64,000 nucleotides of DNA from Bifidobacterium sp. B4142 (GTDB lineage: Bacteria; Actinomycetota; Actinomycetes; Actinomycetales; Bifidobacteriaceae), in contig NZ_JAFNMJ010000001.1 of NCBI RefSeq assembly GCF_026537325.1, forward strand, positions 950,129 to 1,014,128, read 5' to 3'. This document shows positions 55,895 through 64,000 of the stretch, one piece after another. The position numbers were made by a program, and so were the translations under genes. Below the pieces are notes generated by a model. That model had not been told where the DNA came from and made no database searches. It saw nothing but the letters and a program-made list of their open reading frames with translations. The first letter of the stretch is position 1, and each line of letters begins with the position of its first letter.

Positions 55895-57997
55895 TCAGCG
55901 TGCCCGACGGACTTCCTCCAGGGATGCCTGTGCTGCTTCGACCACATGATCGGCGGTGATGCCCAGGTCGCGCATGTTCTCGTCGCCGCTGCCCTGCAGA
56001 CCGAACTGCTCTATGGAGACGGGCTTGCCATAGCTGCCCAGGTACTTGTACCAGGGCGTGGCCAGGCCAGCTTCAACCGAGACGCGGGCCTTGACGGAGA
56101 CGGGCAGAACAGCTTCCTTGTACTCGTCGTCCTGCTCCTCGAACCACTCAAGCGAGGGCACGGAAATGACACGGGCCTTGACGTCCTGCTCAGCCAGGGT
56201 CTTGGAGGCAGCTACAGCGAGCTGCACCTCGGAGCCGGTGGCCATGATCAGTACATCCGGCTGGCCCTCGGTGTCGACCAGCACATAGGCGCCCTTGCGA
56301 ACGCCTTCACGGGCCTTGGCCTTGGTCTCTTTCAAGGTGGGCACGCCCTGCCTGGTGAGAATCATGGCTGTGGGGTGGGTGTTGCCCTTCTCGAAGAAGG
56401 CGCGATAAGCTTCAGCGGTCTCATACTGGTCGGCCGGGCGCACAACCTCCATCTGAGGGATGGCACGCATGACGGTCAGGTGCTCGATGGGCTGGTGGGT
56501 GGGGCCATCCTCGCCCAGGGCCACGGAGTCGTGGGTCCACACATACAAGTTGGGGATGTCCATCAGAGCCGCCAGACGCACCGAGGGGCGCTCATAGTCG
56601 CTGAACTGGAAGAAGGTCCCGTTGTAGGGCCTGGTGTCCGAACCCAGCAGGATGCCGTTGGTGATGGCGCCCATGGCGAACTCGCGCACGCCAAAGTGCA
56701 GCTGGCGGCCGTACTTGCTGGCCTTGGGCCACTGGACGGTTTCGTCGGCCTCGGGAGCGAAGGAAACAGCACCGTTGATGTTGGTGTTGTTGGAGCCGCC
56801 CAGATCAGCGGATCCCCCCCAAAGCTCGGGCATGATGGGGGCCAGGGCGTTGATGGCTGCGCCGGAAGCCTTGCGGGTGGCCACCTTGGAGCCGGGCTCG
56901 AAGCCAGCCTCCAAGTCGTCCAGGGCCTTGTCGAAGCCCTCGGGCAGCTTGCCGGCATGGATGCGGTCGTAGAGAGCAGCCTTGTCGGGGTTGGCCTTGC
57001 GCCAAGCCTGGAACTTCTCGTCCCAGTCCTTGTGGGCGGCTAGGCCGCGCTGAGCGACCTCGCGTGCGTGAGCCAGGGCCTCCTCGTCGATCTGGAAGCT
57101 CTGCTCAGGGTCGTAACCAAGGGTTTTCTTCAGGGCGGCGACGGCCTCGGGGCCCAGGGCAGAGCCGTGGGCTGAAGGATCGTTGGTCTTACCGGGGGTC
57201 GGCCAGGCCATCAGGGTGTCCACCTTGATGAACTTGGGCCGGTCGGTGACCTGCTCGGCCTTCTCCAGGACGGCAGCCAGGCCTTCGACGTCCTCCTTGT
57301 AGGAGCCGTCGGGCTGGATGAAGCTGAACTCGTCTGTGTACCAGCCGTAGGCCTGGTAGCGCTTGAGGATGTCCTCGCCCAGGGAGATGCGGGTGTCGCC
57401 CTCGATCTGGATGTGGTTGGCATCGAAGATGACAGTCAGGTTGCCTAGGCGCTGGTCGCCGGCCAAGGAGCTGGCCTCGGAGGAGACGCCCTCCTCGACA
57501 TCGCCCTCGCCGCAGATGACCCAGACCTTATGGTCGAAGGGGGACTGCCCCTCGGGTGCGTCCGGATCCAGCAGACCACGCTCGTAGCGCTGACCATAGG
57601 CGAAGCCCACGGCCGAGGCCAGACCCTGGCCCAGCGGGCCGGTGGTCATCTCTATGCCGGGGGTCAGGCCGTACTCGGGGTGGCCGGGAGTCCGGGTGCC
57701 CGCAGTGCGGAAGCGCTTGAGATCGTCCAAGGTCAGTCCGTACCCGGAGAAGTAGAGCTGCACGTACTGGGTCAGCGAGGCGTGGCCGCCGGAAAGAATG
57801 AACCGATCACGCCCAACCCAGTCGGGGTCGTTGGGATCGTGACGGATGAAGTGCTGGTAGAGCGCGTAGGCGATGGGCGCCAGCGAAATAGGGGAGCCAG
57901 GGTGGCCGCTTCCGGCCTTCTCGACCGCGTCGGCCGAGAGGACCTTGGCCATCTTGACAGCCCGCTCATCGAGTTCGGACCATGTGAAATCTGCCAT
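55895..57997 (-). CDS. tkt: Transketolase
   Basis: A 700-residue thiamine diphosphate enzyme. GSGHPGSPISLAPIAYALY at the N-terminus, TTGPLGQGLASAVGFA, GEGDVEEGVSSEA (TPP-binding region) and the later VWTHDSVALGEDGPTHQP are intact. It transfers two-carbon units between sugar phosphates and is central to the bifid shunt. The ATG at 57997 is behind GGAAGGAAA and gives the family N-terminus MADFTW; the frame is open 200 nt further into the hrcA promoter region, which is not coding. Confidence 0.97.
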   Translation of the reverse strand: MADFTWSELDERAVKMAKVLSADAVEKAGSGHPGSPISLAPIAYALYQHFIRHDPNDPDWVGRDRFILSGGHASLTQYVQLYFSGYGLTLDDLKRFRTAGTRTPGHPEYGLTPGIEMTTGPLGQGLASAVGFAYGQRYERGLLDPDAPEGQSPFDHKVWVICGEGDVEEGVSSEASSLAGDQRLGNLTVIFDANHIQIEGDTRISLGEDILKRYQAYGWYTDEFSFIQPDGSYKEDVEGLAAVLEKAEQVTDRPKFIKVDTLMAWPTPGKTNDPSAHGSALGPEAVAALKKTLGYDPEQSFQIDEEALAHAREVAQRGLAAHKDWDEKFQAWRKANPDKAALYDRIHAGKLPEGFDKALDDLEAGFEPGSKVATRKASGAAINALAPIMPELWGGSADLGGSNNTNINGAVSFAPEADETVQWPKASKYGRQLHFGVREFAMGAITNGILLGSDTRPYNGTFFQFSDYERPSVRLAALMDIPNLYVWTHDSVALGEDGPTHQPIEHLTVMRAIPQMEVVRPADQYETAEAYRAFFEKGNTHPTAMILTRQGVPTLKETKAKAREGVRKGAYVLVDTEGQPDVLIMATGSEVQLAVAASKTLAEQDVKARVISVPSLEWFEEQDDEYKEAVLPVSVKARVSVEAGLATPWYKYLGSYGKPVSIEQFGLQGSGDENMRDLGITADHVVEAAQASLEEVRRAR

Positions 57998-58034
57998 ATG
58001 GTGCTGCTTTCCTTCCAATCTAGAGGTCTCCATG

Positions 58035-58050
58035 TTCGACTTGTGTCGAA
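58035..58050. promoter_or_regulatory. Inverted repeat TTCGAC-N4-GTCGAA upstream of tkt
   Basis: A perfect 6-bp inverted repeat with spacer TTGT lies 38 nt upstream of the tkt start in the tkt/hrcA divergent region. It is a candidate operator for tkt; it does not match the LexA or HrcA consensus. No regulator can be named. Confidence 0.35.
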
Positions 58051-58126
58051 AATGTTCGGTTACCTTCACAATGCGTTTCCATCGTATCGGTTTGAGACGA
58101 CACAATTCGGCTCTTCGCGCGACGTT

Positions 58127-58153
58127 TTGGCACTCTCTTGGCCCGAGTGCTAA
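58127..58153. promoter_or_regulatory. CIRCE element (HrcA operator)
   Basis: TTGGCACTC (58127-58135), 9 nt, GAGTGCTAA (58145-58153): this matches the CIRCE consensus TTAGCACTC-N9-GAGTGCTAA with one change in the left arm. It ends 10 nt before the hrcA start, so HrcA should repress its own operon. Confidence 0.93.
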
Positions 58154-58163
58154 TAATGAAACC

Positions 58164-59255
58164 ATGACGGGAGAAGCGACATTGCCTAATACCAGACGCA
58201 TGCTGGTGCTGCGGGCGGTTGTCGAGGACTACATTCGTTCTCGTGAGCCGGTGGGGTCGGGTTCGCTCACCAGAAGTCATCAGCTTGGAGTCAGCTCTGC
58301 CACCGTGCGCAACGACATGGCGGCCCTGGAGAGCGAGGGCTACCTGGTTCAGCCCCACACCTCCGCCGGCCGCATCCCCACCCAGAAGGGCTACCGTTAC
58401 TTCGTCGACAGGTTGGCCACCATCGTGCCCCTGTCCTCCGCCCAGCGCCGGGGCATCAACGCTTTCCTGTCCGGGTCGGTCAACCTGGAGGACACCCTGC
58501 AGCACGCCGCCCAGCTTCTGGCTCAGATCACCGGGCAGATCGCCGTGGTGGCCTCGCCCTCCCTGGCCAGCTCAAACCTGCGCCGGGCCGAGCTTATAGG
58601 ACTGAGCCGGGGGACCGTACTTATGGTGGTAATCACCGATACCGGCCGGGTGGTCCAGCGCACCCTGCACGGGCCCCTGCAGGAGGACCCGAACGCCTTG
58701 GCGGGCCTGTCCGACCAGATCAACCGGCAGTGCCAGGACCTGCCCCTGGACCGTGCAGCCGACCGCTGCCGCATACTGGCCGACTCCCTTACCGAGGGCC
58801 GCGACAAGTCCACGCTGCGCCTGGTGGCCGCGGTCTTCGACGAGATGGCCACCCGAGAGCAGACCAGTGGCCTCTACATGGCCGGCACCTCCCAGCTGAC
58901 CCACAGCCAGGCCGTCTCCTTGGGGGACTTGGGCTCGCTGCTGGACGCCTTGGAGGAGCAGGTGGTGCTCATGCGGCTCATGCGGGCCCAGAGCGAGCTT
59001 TCGCGCGAGAGCAACGGGGTCAGCGTGGCAATCGGCACCGAGACCCGGACTCCCGAGCTAGTCCACGCCTCAGTAGTCACTAGTGGATACGGACATGCCA
59101 GGTCCAGGCAGACCGACGGCTCGGAAGCCGACGAGCCAGTGGCCTTCGTAGGCTCCATCGGCCCGACCCATATGGACTATCCGGCTACCATGAGCGCGGT
59201 TCGTGCCGTGGCCTCGTATTTGACCGGTTTCCTGGCCGGCGACGGGGAGCCATGA
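58164..59255 (+). CDS. hrcA: Heat-inducible transcription repressor HrcA
   Basis: A 363-residue repressor. The N-terminal winged helix-turn-helix (RRMLVLRAVVEDYIRSREPVGS, then SSATVRNDMAALESEGYLVQPHTSAGRIPT) is classical. A central GAF-like dimerization domain and the C-terminal part with VAFVGSIGPTHMDYPATMSAVRAVASYL follow. It binds CIRCE, one copy of which directly precedes it. The ATG at 58164 has only a weak ribosome binding site; longer upstream frames run across the CIRCE element and are excluded. Confidence 0.96.
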   Translation: MTGEATLPNTRRMLVLRAVVEDYIRSREPVGSGSLTRSHQLGVSSATVRNDMAALESEGYLVQPHTSAGRIPTQKGYRYFVDRLATIVPLSSAQRRGINAFLSGSVNLEDTLQHAAQLLAQITGQIAVVASPSLASSNLRRAELIGLSRGTVLMVVITDTGRVVQRTLHGPLQEDPNALAGLSDQINRQCQDLPLDRAADRCRILADSLTEGRDKSTLRLVAAVFDEMATREQTSGLYMAGTSQLTHSQAVSLGDLGSLLDALEEQVVLMRLMRAQSELSRESNGVSVAIGTETRTPELVHASVVTSGYGHARSRQTDGSEADEPVAFVGSIGPTHMDYPATMSAVRAVASYLTGFLAGDGEP

Positions 59256-59339
59256 CCGTTAAGGCAGCGGCATAAGTCATAGGTATCGTGGGCCCATGCA
59301 ACTATGGGTCGAGAGGGCATCAAACGAAAAGGATGATCG

Positions 59340-60476
59340 GTGGCAGATTACTACGAGGTTTTGGGAGTCGAGCGCGGCGCGAGCGATCAGGACATCAAGC
59401 GTGCCTATCGCAAAATGAGCCGCAAGTACCACCCGGACATCGCCGGGCCTGAATACGAGGACAAGTTCAAGGAGGTCAACAGCGCCTACGAGGTGCTCTC
59501 GGATCCTGAGAAGCGGCGCATGTACGACGCGGGCGTGGACCCCAATGACCCCCAGGCCTCCCAGGGAGCCGGCCCCTTTGACATGGGCGACGTCTTCAAC
59601 CAGTTCTTCGGCGGCGGCTTCGGGGGCACGACCCAGGGGCCCATTCCGCGCACCCAACCCGGTCGGGATGCCCTGGCCCAGGTCTCTGTGGACATGAAGA
59701 CCGCCATCTTCGGCGGCGTTGTACGCACCCCCATCAGCACCTATGGCCTCTGTCAGGAGTGCGGCGGATCGGGGGCTCAGAAGGGGACCTCCCCGGTGAC
59801 CTGCCCTGTATGCCATGGCAAGGGCTATGCCCAGAAGGTGGTGCGGACCCTGCTGGGGCAGATGATGAGCCAGGCTCCCTGCGAGCGGTGTGAGGGCCAC
59901 GGCACCGTCATCGAGCACCCCTGCCCGGTCTGCAACGGCCACGGCCGTGTACGCACCCGCCGCGAGGTGGGCGTCAACGTGCCAGCAGGCGTGGCTGACG
60001 GCTCACGCCTGCGGTTGGCCTCCCAAGGCGAGGTGGGCGAAGGCGGCGGAGCGGCCGGCGACCTGTACGTGGACATCGCCATTAAGCCCGACAAACACTA
60101 CACTCGCAGTGGCCAGGACCTGCACTGCTGGATCGCCGTGCCCATGACCTGGGCCGTGCTGGGCCACCAGGTGGACCTGGAGACATTCGACGGCCAGCGC
60201 CAGGTGGAGATCCCCGTCGGCTGCCAGCCCGACCAGGAGATCACCATCAAGGGCCTGGGTGTCACCAGACTGGGCAACCGGGAGGAGCGCGGCGACATCA
60301 TTGTCCACGTGCTGGTTCAGATCCCCACCAAGCTGGACGACAATCAGCGCCGCCTGATTGAGGACTTCGCCGACAGCCACGACTCCGAAGCCAAGCAGGT
60401 CCCGCAGAGCGCCAAGCCTGCCGGAGCCGGAGGCCGCAAGGGAATCTTCGGCAAGCTCAAGGACATCTTCAGCTGA
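59340..60476 (+). CDS. dnaJ: Chaperone protein DnaJ
   Basis: A 378-residue type I J-protein. The J domain has H31-P32-D33; a short G/F region (about 75-100) follows; four zinc-finger repeats are present (CQECGGSG, CPVCHGKG, CERCEGHG, CPVCNGHG); then the substrate-binding C-terminus. It stimulates DnaK and holds unfolded proteins. The start is GTG at 59340 behind AAAAGGA. It lies 84 nt after hrcA and is expected to share the CIRCE-controlled transcript. The stop is 1 nt from that of the convergent kinase gene. Confidence 0.96.
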   Translation: MADYYEVLGVERGASDQDIKRAYRKMSRKYHPDIAGPEYEDKFKEVNSAYEVLSDPEKRRMYDAGVDPNDPQASQGAGPFDMGDVFNQFFGGGFGGTTQGPIPRTQPGRDALAQVSVDMKTAIFGGVVRTPISTYGLCQECGGSGAQKGTSPVTCPVCHGKGYAQKVVRTLLGQMMSQAPCERCEGHGTVIEHPCPVCNGHGRVRTRREVGVNVPAGVADGSRLRLASQGEVGEGGGAAGDLYVDIAIKPDKHYTRSGQDLHCWIAVPMTWAVLGHQVDLETFDGQRQVEIPVGCQPDQEITIKGLGVTRLGNREERGDIIVHVLVQIPTKLDDNQRRLIEDFADSHDSEAKQVPQSAKPAGAGGRKGIFGKLKDIFS

Positions 60477-60477
60477 T

Positions 60478-61272
60478 TCATCCCAGCAGCGACCGGCACA
60501 TGGACCGATATTCGCTCACATAGCCGCCGCCGAAGAAGGCGCAGTGCCCGGCGATGGCGTAGAGTTGCCAGAGCGTAGTCCGGTTCTGGTAGCCGGCCAC
60601 CAAGGGATGCACGCTCTGGTAGCCGTCCAGAATCTGCCCTAGGTAGGGGATGCCGAACAGCTGCAGCATGGCCAGGTCTTCCTCACGATGGCCTCCGTGG
60701 GCCGCAGGGTCGATCAGGACAGCCTGTGTCTGCCCGTCTTTCCTGGCCCACATGACGTTGCCGCTCCACAGGTCCCCGTGGACCCTGGCGGGCTTGTCAT
60801 TGGCGGAGGCACCCAGCAGTTCCGGCAGGGCCTGGATCACTTCTTGGGTCATCTCCATGTCCTCGCGGTTCAGCGCCCGCCGATCCATGGCCATGCCCAC
60901 CATGGGCTCCAGCCGTCCCTTGGCCCAATAGGTGGCCGGGTCGTCCCAGGCGCCCACGTCCATGGGCAGCGGATCCTGCAGGGGCCCGAAGTAGCAGGTG
61001 CCCGTGTAGCCCTCGGGCGCAGAGCCAAAGTGGTCGGCCCCGGCATCATGCATATGGGCCAGCTGGGCGCCAAAGCGGTAGGCCGCGCCAGACGTGGGGG
61101 AGGCGGAGGTTACCTCCTCAATGTCCAAATAGTCCGGGCCCCAGTCGTAGACATCCACCACTCGGGGACCGCCCTGCGCCTGAGCCTGGCCCAGCCATTG
61201 CAGACCGCGCCCTTCGCACTCGAAGAATCCCGCCGGGGCCCCGCCCCTGGATTTTCTGTAGGTCTTGGCCAT
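60478..61272 (-). CDS. Fructosamine/ketosamine-3-kinase family protein
   Basis: A 264-residue protein with the kinase-like fold of the fructosamine kinase family. The catalytic loop is HGDLWSGNVMW and the metal site follows in LIDPAAHGGHREEDLAML, both diagnostic. Members phosphorylate sugar-amine adducts so that glycated proteins or metabolites can be repaired; bacterial members are poorly studied. The nucleotide-binding N-terminal lobe is short (first 60 residues). The ATG at 61272 has AGGGGTG upstream; an in-frame TTG at 61314 is less likely. It is divergent from uppP. Confidence 0.88.
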   Translation of the reverse strand: MAKTYRKSRGGAPAGFFECEGRGLQWLGQAQAQGGPRVVDVYDWGPDYLDIEEVTSASPTSGAAYRFGAQLAHMHDAGADHFGSAPEGYTGTCYFGPLQDPLPMDVGAWDDPATYWAKGRLEPMVGMAMDRRALNREDMEMTQEVIQALPELLGASANDKPARVHGDLWSGNVMWARKDGQTQAVLIDPAAHGGHREEDLAMLQLFGIPYLGQILDGYQSVHPLVAGYQNRTTLWQLYAIAGHCAFFGGGYVSEYRSMCRSLLG

Positions 61273-61417
61273 GATGATCCACACCCCTAATCGTCGAGTC
61301 GTCGATTCCGACAAGATCCATTGTGGGCATTCTGCGAGACATGCCCGGCCCTTGGCTCTTCCTGCCCTGCGCGGTGGCTATGCTTGCCATTGTTGTCCGA
61401 CATAGCAAGAGGGGTCC

Positions 61418-62293
61418 ATGAATTTCTTCGAAGCCATTCTGTTCGGCCTGGTGCAGGCCCTGACGGAGTATTTTCCCGTCTCATCCAGCGCCCATATCCG
61501 CATTGTGGGTGGCCTGCTGGGCCAGGACCCGGGCGCGGCCTTCACAGCCATCATCCAATTCGGCACCGAGCTGGCGGTTCTGCTCTACTTTCGGCATGAC
61601 ATTGTCCGCATATTGACCCACTGGTTCCGTTGCCTGGCTGGCAAGGACGGCTCCTCCTGGCGGGAGCGGATGGGCTCCAAGGACCATGACGCAGCATTGG
61701 GCTGGTACATCATCCTGGGAACCCTGCCCATCGTCGTGGCGGGACTGCTCTTCCAGAAGATAATCGAGACCAAGCTGCGTAATCTATGGATTACCGTGGT
61801 GGTACTGATCGTCTTTGGCCTGCTGCTGGACTACTTCGACCGCCATGGCCGTCAGACCAAGGAGATCCGGCAGATGAACGCCCGTGACGCCCTGCTCTTC
61901 GGCATCGGGCAAATGCTGGCCCTGATCCCCGGCGTATCCCGTTCGGGCGGCACCATGACCTTCGGCCGCGGCTTGGGCTATACCCGCGAGGCCGCAACCC
62001 GGGTCAGCTTCCTCATGGCCATTCCCGCCGTCTTCGGCGCCGGAATCCTAGAGACGGTCAAGTCCTTGAAAAACATCAATGCAGATGCTGCTTTCCCCGG
62101 CTGGGGGGCCACCATCTGCGCCACCGTGGTCAGCTTTCTGTTGGGCTACATCGTTATCATCGCCTTTTTGAAGATCGTTTCACGCTTCTCCTACCGGGGA
62201 TTTGTCATCTACCGAATCGGCCTGGCAATCTTCGTGGCCATCATGCTCATGGTCGGCGCCCTGCCTGCCGTGGGCGGCGTTGCAGCCAGCTGA
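61418..62293 (+). CDS. uppP: Undecaprenyl-diphosphatase
   Basis: A 291-residue membrane protein with about eight hydrophobic segments. The first active-site motif is QALTEYFPVSSSAH (usually QGLTEFLPVSSSGH) and the second is PGVSRSGGTMTFGRGLG. It recycles undecaprenyl pyrophosphate, the lipid carrier for cell-wall synthesis, and raises bacitracin tolerance. AGAGGGG precedes the ATG. No operon partner follows; the next 731 nt are non-coding. Confidence 0.95.
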   Translation: MNFFEAILFGLVQALTEYFPVSSSAHIRIVGGLLGQDPGAAFTAIIQFGTELAVLLYFRHDIVRILTHWFRCLAGKDGSSWRERMGSKDHDAALGWYIILGTLPIVVAGLLFQKIIETKLRNLWITVVVLIVFGLLLDYFDRHGRQTKEIRQMNARDALLFGIGQMLALIPGVSRSGGTMTFGRGLGYTREAATRVSFLMAIPAVFGAGILETVKSLKNINADAAFPGWGATICATVVSFLLGYIVIIAFLKIVSRFSYRGFVIYRIGLAIFVAIMLMVGALPAVGGVAAS

Positions 62294-63024
62294 CCCCCTG
62301 ATGAAGAACTTCGTCGAGGATCAGACGATCCCAATGTCGCGTGACAGCATTCTTTCATGTACTGCCCTGGTTTCGCGGCAGTGGAGTCAGCACACAGACC
62401 TGCATGCATTGCGCGGCCAACGGGGGATCCCGATTTTTTCTGGGAGATTTGCAACGGTTGTGCCATATAGGTTTGGCCTGTAATAGCTCATGACGGCACT
62501 AGTGCTGATGCCCCTCCTCATGGTAAATGGCAAACAAGGCCATGCGGCCATCCAGGGCATGGCAGACTTCAGGGCCTTCCGACATCGACACACGTGATCA
62601 GGCTCACATTGAGTTCACATCCTGCCTGAAATCCATAACGAGGACCAGCAATCAGCTTCCGGAATCATTGACTTTCCCGGGATTTTTGGGAATCTGTACT
62701 TACTCCACATGCCCGATTCAGGAATATCGGTCATAAAAGGCACCCGCCCCGGACGATCAGCCGGGCAGCAAAAGCAGCTTTTAACCATCATCTTGCGTTA
62801 ACATGAAAATCCCTCGGCGCTTGGTTACCCCCGTGGATCAGCTGGGCCATGGACGGCGGACCGGGAACCGAAGGGCAAAAGAGAAGGTCTAGTATACGGA
62901 ACTAGAGGAAGCCGTCTGGCAGGTATAGAAGTAATGGAACATATCACTCCCTCCCAAGCCTTTCGCTTCCCGCAGCACCAACCGGCGGCCGCAAACCGCC
63001 CTGTTAGGATGTTGAGGATCAGCC
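62294..63024. other. 731-nt intergenic region without a supported gene
   Basis: No convincing coding frame, RNA gene or mobile element is seen on either strand. Composition is more A/T-rich than the flanks. Small symmetric elements are present: the palindrome GCACTAGTGC at 62496-62505, AAAAGC-A-GCTTTT at 62770-62782 and TCTAGT-N7-ACTAGA at 62888-62906. It must hold the promoter of the downstream regulator. It may be the remains of a lost gene. Confidence 0.6.
62888..62906. promoter_or_regulatory. Inverted repeat upstream of the YheO-type regulator
   Basis: TCTAGT and ACTAGA form perfect 6-bp arms with a 7-nt spacer, 119 nt before the regulator start. It is a candidate autoregulatory operator, by position only. 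Confidence 0.3.
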
Positions 63025-63678
63025 ATGCATTTCACAGTTGACAACCTTGAAGAGATTTTTCCCCTTGCAGAATTCATGGCCGATTCCTTCGGCCCCATGG
63101 CCGAGATCGCCGTGCATGACATCACTCGCCTCGAGAATACCATAGTGTTTATTCGCAATGGTCAGCTTTCCGGACGCACCCTGGGCGACACCGTGACCAA
63201 CCAGACCCGCCAACTGGCCATGCGGGCCGAACGCGATGGGGCCGACTTCGTCTCCGACTACCGCGGGCGCCGCCTGAACATGCACGAGTTCCGCGTCTCC
63301 TCATACCTGATACACGACAGGCAGCAAACCGTCATCGGCCTGCTCTGCATCAGCATCAACATCACCGAGCTGCAGCAGGCGGCCCATGTGCTGCAGACTC
63401 TGACCGAAACCGACTCCGACGATGTGCAGATCTCCACAGAAGCCTCCCGCAGCCACATGACTGAAGAGCCTCAGGAGAACATCCGTAGGATCACCAGGGA
63501 GGCGGTCCGCCAGTTCAACATTCCCATGGATAAGCTGACCAAACAGGACAGGCTGAACATCATCAGCGACATCAAGGACCGGGGCATTTTCCTGATCAAG
63601 GGCGCGGTAGGAATTGTGGCACCCGAGCTCAGGATATCCATTCCCACTCTCTACCGGTACCTGCAGGCCCTGAAATAG
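63025..63678 (+). CDS. YheO/DauR-type PAS-HTH transcriptional regulator
   Basis: A 217-residue protein with an N-terminal YheO-like PAS domain (residues about 5-115, with GPMAEIAVHDI and IGLLCISINIT) and a C-terminal DauR-type helix-turn-helix (about 165-217, KLTKQDRLNIISDIKDRGIFLIKGAVGIVAPELRISIPTLYRYL in two blocks). Members act as sensors of small molecules, for example DauR for D-arginine catabolism; the ligand here is unknown. A TTGAGGAT ribosome-binding-like sequence precedes the ATG. Its target may lie beyond the window's right edge. Confidence 0.88.
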   Translation: MHFTVDNLEEIFPLAEFMADSFGPMAEIAVHDITRLENTIVFIRNGQLSGRTLGDTVTNQTRQLAMRAERDGADFVSDYRGRRLNMHEFRVSSYLIHDRQQTVIGLLCISINITELQQAAHVLQTLTETDSDDVQISTEASRSHMTEEPQENIRRITREAVRQFNIPMDKLTKQDRLNIISDIKDRGIFLIKGAVGIVAPELRISIPTLYRYLQALK

Positions 63679-64000
63679 GGGCCAAAACAGCTAATAAGTA
63701 AAACCCCCGGCGGCAGGAGAGGGGGGTATAATTCTGCGCCGCCGGGGGAGCTTTACAACACGGCCGCCGTGAATTGCACGACAACCGGAACGCGACCCTA
63801 CACGCGGGCCACGCAAGTATCACATAGGTAGAACAAAGAGTCCACGGTTTCCTCAAGCTGTGGGGGGGGGGGGGGGGGGGGGGAATAAAAAATAACCCCC
63901 CCCCACAAAATTACCCAAAAAGCCCCCGACCTTTATGACACAAAAACCAACATAAAAGACCCCACGGGTAAAAAATTTTAAAGCAAGGCCCCCCCACAAA
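63679..64000. other. Terminal 322 nt: no gene; last about 140 nt look like a low-quality contig end
   Basis: Up to about 63860 the sequence resembles normal intergenic DNA with one hairpin. From 63862 there is a run of 22 G, then AATAAAAAATAA, a run of nine C, and A/C-rich sequence to the end with no reading frame. This change of composition is unlike anything else in the window and is probably a sequencing or assembly artefact. Confidence 0.75.
63704..63748 (-). terminator. Terminator hairpin, best read on the minus strand
   Basis: CCCCCGGCGG (63704-63713) and CCGCCGGGGG (63739-63748) form a 10-bp perfect stem with a 25-nt loop. On the minus strand it is followed by TTTTACTT, so it would end a leftward transcript entering from the right. 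It could also stop the regulator on the plus strand, 25 nt after that gene's stop, but less efficiently. Confidence 0.6.

Noticed and set aside
57998-58201. N-terminal extension of transketolase into the hrcA promoter region
   Set aside because: It crosses the CIRCE element and lacks family similarity; the ATG at 57997 has a good ribosome binding site.
62499-62585. 28-residue minus-strand frame in the intergenic region
   Set aside because: No good ribosome binding site, no known similarity, and length within chance expectation.
62527-62736. 69-residue plus-strand frame in the same gap
   Set aside because: Amino-acid content is not protein-like for this genome and there is no ribosome binding site.
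1-64000. CRISPR arrays, insertion sequences, prophage genes, rRNA
   Set aside because: I looked for direct repeats with spacers, transposase or integrase motifs, and rRNA-like stretches and saw none.

Overview
The window is a high-GC, densely packed stretch of an actinobacterial chromosome. It most likely comes from Bifidobacterium, and probably the insect-gut B. asteroides side of the genus. The genus call rests on gene order and content: tkt-tal divergent from hrcA-dnaJ, the uvrA-uvrC-aroE-rapZ-whiA-pgk-tpiA-secG string, pyrBI-led pyrimidine genes and many overlapping start/stop pairs. The asteroides-side guess rests on the heme-completion cluster at 51.4-54.5 kb, which typical anaerobic gut bifidobacteria would not need. 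No 16S rRNA, tRNA or mobile element is present to confirm it.

Layout. 1-3.9 kb: end of gltB plus gltD (glutamate synthase). 3.9-9.0 kb: a small membrane protein, a lone ABC ATPase and a two-gene heterodimeric ABC exporter. 9.0-14.2 kb: trmI, a SixA-like phosphatase, then metE-metF. 14.3-20.9 kb: a divergent sugar locus, with a ROK regulator, an orphan sugar-type ATPase and a 3-TM protein on the minus strand, and a complete ChvE/GguAB-like monosaccharide ABC importer on the plus strand. 21.0-24.4 kb: a small membrane protein and glnE, which with gltBD makes two nitrogen-assimilation genes sets in the window. 24.4-30.8 kb: a tight pyrB-pyrI-pyrC-pyrF-pyrK-pyrD-pyrE operon preceded by a 14-bp palindrome. 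31.0-39.6 kb: a membrane-anchored DsbA-like protein, a minus-strand nnrE/D-gpmA-lysR operon, an MgtC-like protein, an ABC-F ATPase and a TspO-like protein with a serine-rich tail. 39.8-45.7 kb: tag, then uvrA behind a perfect SOS box, then uvrC. 45.8-51.2 kb: aroE, rapZ, whiA, pgk, tpiA, secG, ended by a clear terminator. 51.4-54.5 kb: hemQ, an MFS transporter and cpfC. 54.6-58.0 kb: tal and tkt (bifid-shunt enzymes) on the minus strand. 58.1-62.3 kb: CIRCE-controlled hrcA-dnaJ, a fructosamine-kinase-like gene and uppP. 62.3-63.0 kb is non-coding, followed by a YheO/DauR-type regulator. The last about 140 bases (poly-G, then A/C-rich sequence) look like a low-quality contig end.

The most distinctive element is the hemQ-MFS-cpfC cluster, which carries the last two enzymes of the coproporphyrin-dependent heme pathway around a transporter. 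It could finish heme from an imported or late-stage porphyrin. All functional statements come from reading motifs, lengths and context by eye; no database search was run.
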